Part shown: positions 41,523 to 47,500 of the stretch, piece after piece
How the letters are laid out: the number at the start of each line of letters is the position of its first letter
Position numbering within the stretch: the first letter of the stretch is position 1
DNA from: Cranoglanis bouderius
Lineage: Eukaryota > Chordata > Actinopteri > Siluriformes > Cranoglanididae
NCBI GenBank assembly: GCA_023630585.1
Contig: CM042536.1
Location: 24,632,904-24,696,903, forward strand
Direction of reading: 5' to 3'
Length of the DNA: 64,000 nt
The notes under the pieces: generated by a model
What the model was told of the DNA's origin: nothing
The model's input: the letters and a program-made list of their open reading frames with translations, nothing else
Databases searched by the model: none
Program-made: the position numbers and the translations under genes

Positions 41523-44500
41523 CAGCCAGGTGCAATCATTATTGACTTTATCTTGGCCTCTGCACGCACTCATGTGTGTTCTCAGTGGCTCAGGTGCTGC
41601 TGTCCTGCTAATCAATCCAAAAGCATTAGATTACAGCTAGAGAAGCATGTGCTGCTCATTTCCTCATTTGTCTTCATACATGTTATTGATTTTGTGTTCA
41701 GTCTGATTTAGTAGGTGGGCATGTGTCAATATTGTCAACTCTTATATCACCGTAAAATCCTCACCGTTTATCACGGTGTACATAACTGGCAGGATATTGC
41801 ATTACAAAGTAATGATCATTTGTTTACCTGATTTCCCTGGCAGTGTGAATTTTTCGTCCTAAACAGAACACACTGTATATACAGAGATAGATTATAGACG
41901 CTCCACATAATCTAAAAATAATAAACAAATTATTAATAGGGGTGTAACGATGCATCGTGACACAATGCATCGGATGCAAAAAATGTGATGATCGTAGGAA
42001 TGTGCAGTTCATGTCATGTATATCAGCATTCTATTAATTATGCATCTAATGGAGTTGTTCTTTTTGAACTTTCAACAGACATGGATTATGTGTTACAAGG
42101 TTATACAACCATGTTGTAAGCATTAAAAAGAGCTGTTCAGTAGCTTTTAAACAACACCAGCTCCAGGCCGCTACGATATGCAGCGCCCAAGAAAGAGGCC
42201 GCAGAAGACGGGCATTTTAGCCAACTTTGTAGCTCTATTTCCCATTAAAATGATGCATCAGACACTGTTATGGAGCTCATTATGTTTCAATTGATCATTT
42301 TTTAAAATTTATTTAGTTTCATACAGACAAATGTACACATTGTTTTGTATTGTTTATGATTCAGAAATTTAAAAAAAAGTCTTTTCAGTCTTCTTTAATT
42401 CATAAAAAATTGGCAAGCTGCTGTGGCAATAGAAGTGGGCGTTTTGTTTATTATGGGAAAGACAATGTTCATAGTCATAATCTGTAGGCAGAGCGCTTTT
42501 ACACACTTGCACCCCATCCATTTCTACTGCCACAGCAATCTCCCATTTTTTTATTAATTAAAGAAGACACATTGTACTTTTCCATCATTTATAGTTAGTT
42601 ATAGCTTTAATCAGTCATTGCCTCACAAGCTTCTTTTTTTTTAACATGGTATAACTAAAAACAAAAACCATGAGATCAGCGCTTGTCACACTTGGAACCG
42701 TGCTGTGCTCTGAAAGCGGAAATCAGAGCATGCTGTTATTGGGAATTATGGGAATGCCCTCTCAAAAAAGGACAAATGTGTCTTTCACATTTCCTTCACA
42801 TTTGTCCAGAAGATCATGTGCTAGACAATCAAGATATTTTCTGGTGTTTAAATTGAGACTCTCCTATGATTTCTTGCTGTCTAATCTTTCTTTATTTCAA
42901 TGATAATAAAATTATCCCTAGGATCCCTAACCCTAGGATCAACACTACTACCAGTGCTTTAAATGCAAATGCAAAGCAAACATTTGCTCACTCTGCTTTC
43001 AATATGCACAGGCCATTTAATGGTCAATACAGCAGGTTTTATGTTACGTAACAAATCAGCTGACATACCTCGGCTGCTTAGTGCACAGGGATAGTGTTAG
43101 GACTTTGTGATGTGATTTGAATAGAGTAGACCAAACCACAAATGGATGGTAAACATCTTTTTTTAATCAAGGGATTATACTACTATTGGTAATATGCACT
43201 ATTTAAAACCCCTCAGGGTTTTTTCGCCTCCTTTTTATCTACCAATGGATGCAGGTAAATATGTCAAACAACATCTCCGATCTGTTTTTCCCTCATTACT
43301 GGTGCCTTACATGGGATTCAGAGCTTACCATGGCGCATACACTTCCTGTATTATCTTAAGAAAATGAGCTTGTCACAAGCTCATCTGGTCCATTTCCACT
43401 GAACCATTACCAAATCAGTCATCATTATCTTTCATTACACTACAGAGAAAATCGCTGGCTGTCGTCTCGCACCTCGTGCAGAATTCTACACATCAAGGAC
43501 GAGGAAGAAAGCAGGGAAAACCAAGAACTAACTCTTTGCCGAGTAGCTCAGGTGGTAACGCTCATAGACTAGCACAAAGATCGGTCACATCGTGACATTT
43601 AACTGTACTCACTGTATGTACTCGCGATGTAAACAGCCCTACCACTCATTATATATTAATTAATTCTTTTATTGTATAATTACATATATTGTGATATTTA
43701 ATATGTATTTATATTGATACCTGGACCAAAAGGAATTGATAATTAAATATTCTTAGATCAAATCAGTCAGTGTGTGCTTCAATGGAAGGAATAAAACTCT
43801 GGCCATTTTTGCTTAGATTTTTATAATGACCTAGAAATCAGTCTTGAAATCAATCATTGTCATTTTACTCATAACATTCTCTCATTTTTAGGTTTATTTC
43901 CAGTTTTCCAGCTCTGATGAGTGTGTTGTAAAAATCTTCCAAAACCATGCATGAGTTAAACGCAGGAGCTGACTGCCCTCATAAATTTCTTGGAAATGTC
44001 AGTCACTGCCTGGGTACATATTTGCTTGCTGACACGGCTGTACTGAAACAATTACTGCGCTAGTGAGAAACCAGTTTCAGTCCAGCTCAATGGCCGGGCA
44101 AAAAAATTTCATCCCCCAGGGCTGTGAGGCTGCACAATATGGACAGAAATAGCACATCCTGATTATAGTATAGATCTACTATATGCCCTGCAGTGTATTA
44201 AAACTACCTGGAGAACCCGTAATGCATCATTGTTAAAAACTGGCATGCATTCGTTTGACCAGAATGAATATTTGTTATTTGGATCATGTCAATAGGATGT
44301 CTTATCAAAGCACAGGCAGAAAATTATGGTTTGGTCAAGCAGATCATTTACATACAGTATAGGAGCCTTCTGCTAAGGTCAATATTAGAGTCACAAACAA
44401 TACTGTATGTCGTCCAGTCTAACCAGCCAATGGTGGATGTAGTTCACATGTATGTACTGTAGCTTCCCAAAATTCTGTCACTCAGTTAAATGGTTGTTTT

Positions 44501-47500
44501 GCCTCATTTGGGTTTTTTTCTTGCATTTAATCAATGATATCTACAAAGAAAATAGAACATACTTATATGATTTTTTTTTTTTTTTTTTTTTAGTGTTTAT
44601 ATCCAGTCCTCGTCAACTGTGGACCTCGTCAACTGTAAAAGTATTACAGTTGATCAAACCGAGTGCTCGAAAAGCCGATCAACATTCGAAAATAATTTTC
44701 TAAACCATTACAGCTTCTATATCACATCCTCTGTTCAGCTTATCCAATCATATACATTTATGTACTTTATTTAGCTAAAGGCAGCTGATCAAGAACGGGA
44801 ACTTCAGTAATTCAGACCCTCCAGGATTTCGTGATTTTGCGATCACAGAAATTAATGCAAAATCAAGGAAACTCCACAATACTCGTAAGAGCTTGCAATT
44901 CTTCAAAATTACTGCAGATTTTCCGCAGATTTGGGCCAAGATGCGTCGTGTGGCATCATCACAACATGTATCCAGCCAAAGCCCTCTTCGATTCACGTGC
45001 GTTGGAAATGAGTACAGCTAAAAGGTCTCATTTACCAACAAACATCACTGAAAGACCGCGCAAAACTATTTCGTGCAAATGCGATTTCGCCAGTTCAAGT
45101 AGTTTTCAGTTTAAAGCACGAAAACCTCCACAAACTGCATCGCAAATTTTGGAAACAGACGAAGCGAAATCAAGCATTTTTGGCCACAACAATCACAAAA
45201 AAGCTCCGCAAAATCCTGTATGGACTGGTAATTAAACCTAATGGTCTAATTAGCGAAATTACGACATGGCTTGTACTAAAAACATAAAAAGTTGACGAAA
45301 GCAATGTTTAAAGATGATTGACCAGAAACTTCTGTGTATATTTTCCACTTCAAGGTCAAACAAAATCTGTTCAGAGTCTGCGCCACTAGTCAAAAGTGTT
45401 AATGTGAAGCATTAAAGTGAAAGAAAACATTACTGTTTTTGGTTATTAGTGTGTCTTATTTACATCCATGAACCAGTCACTAATGTGTAAGACATTATGT
45501 GGAATTTTATGTATCTGGACCTTCAGTTTTAGTTGAGCAGCTATGGATGTATCTAAAGGAGAGACTGAACCATCTGTGCATATGATAGAGGAGGAAAAAA
45601 CTCCCAAAGGACTTCCAGGATGTATCACAAGTAGGTTCAGTGTCTCATCCTATATCACTGCATGGTATTTCTTTAGTTATGACATGAATTAGGTAGATAC
45701 AGAAAACTAGAGACAAATACAAATCACACCATAGGTTTTTTAAAATTATTATTATTATTTCCACATTTGGGCTTCATGTTGTCAGTTCCACTCTTTCCAC
45801 TCTCTCGATATGACATGTTTAACCATAGTAAGCTTGAGATGGAAAAATTGTCAAGTAATGCTTAGTTATTTCACCAATAATTATTAGATAGACTATTAGT
45901 CTAGTATTTTTAATACGGTTAAATCATACACTGTAACCCCAAATAATCCTGGTAGAAAAATGTGATGCAGTGTGTTTGGTTGACATCACATCACAAGCAG
46001 AACTTAATGTCTCACACATGTAATTAGAGAAGCTTTTTTCTCAACAAGATGAAAACAAAACAGTGGATCAAGCTTTCTCGCTCAGCTTTACTCTTAAGTC
46101 TCAGTAAAGACAGCGCAGGACACAGCACTTCCCCCATCTCCCCATAGGCCTGAGTCTCATATATTACTGCGGATGTTTTGTTCAGAATGTCTGTGTGTGT
46201 GCAGCTTTCACTGTATTCGTGCGTTTCCTTTATGTTATTCAGGATCAAGACTATAAGCATGTTGACACAATGTTAATATGAGACACGCTATATCAAAATT
46301 TTCTACTTTACTTCCTCAGTGCAATGTTATCAGAGCGAAAATATATTGCGAAGACATTTTTTCAGCGACCTCATGTCTGACAAGAAAAAGGAGGGAAAAT
46401 AAAATGATTCAGACAAAAATAGAAGGTCCAAACAGCTTCAGCGAATAACAATGAATAACAATGGGGCTGACAGCTGGCACTACCACTGTACCTAGAAATG
46501 TGTATCATAATGTTACTATATTGCAATAGCAACAAGCATATCATGTGGTCTGGCCCTAATCCGGCCCTAATCCGTATACTTGTACTGATAATCTTATATA
46601 TTTTGTATAAATAGTTTTATACTGTATTTTTTTTTAACAGTTCATATATACAGTAGGTGGTAAAAGACTCTAACAGCAAAATGTTTAAATGAATGTGACA
46701 TATACATTTATAAAAAATATTTTTTGTCATAATTTAGGAGGTGCGTTTTAGACTCCAGAACAATTTAAACTTAAAGTAAATTATGTGGACCCCTTCAGTA
46801 TCGATTTATTTCATGAATTTATTTATTTTTTTTAGAATTTTCTAATAATAATATTTTTTTTGAGCCATAGAACTTCCATTTCTGAACTTTCCACTCATGG
46901 AACGCATTAGGTCGGAGTTGACTTTAGTGCTTGGACCCCTAAATATAATAACTTTAATAATATGATTGTGATTTTCACCACTGTAACAAAAACAGACCCC
47001 CGGCTATGTTTTATGGACTTGGAGAACCACTGGTGTAGAAAATACTGTAACTTTATATACTCTAAGTATTATATTGGTAGATATCTGTATGTGTTAATTC
47101 TGCTATTTCATCTTATCTTTTAATCCAAGCAGCTGGATCAATTTCCCCACCAAAAAATTTATAAGATGTTATCTTTGATCCTTTTTTTTTTCCTTTAGGA
47201 AAAGAAACACCTACCTCACACTATCTATAAGGACAGGAATTTCTATCTTCTATCATGAATGAATTTCATTTCATTTGTCAAATTAGTGCAGATATCATGT
47301 AAACTGAGCAAACCTGAGTCACACACACTCACACGGTGTGTGAATCCAGCATGCAGCGTATTAAGTTCAGCTTTCAGTTGGAAGCATCTGTCGAGGTCTT
47401 ACAGTACGGACTCTCTCTGGTTTAATAAGAGCCTCTTTTACAGCAGCGTGTTTGCATCAGTGTGTCAAAAAAACAAAAAAAAAACATTGTAAATCCTTCT

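Noticed and set aside
43536..43600. tRNA-like stretch (GAGTAGCTCAGGTGGTAACG)
   Set aside because: No B box or acceptor-stem pairing follows.
44831..45235. 134-codon plus-strand frame
   Set aside because: It lies almost entirely within the 415-bp MITE bounded by GTAATT and resembles no protein.
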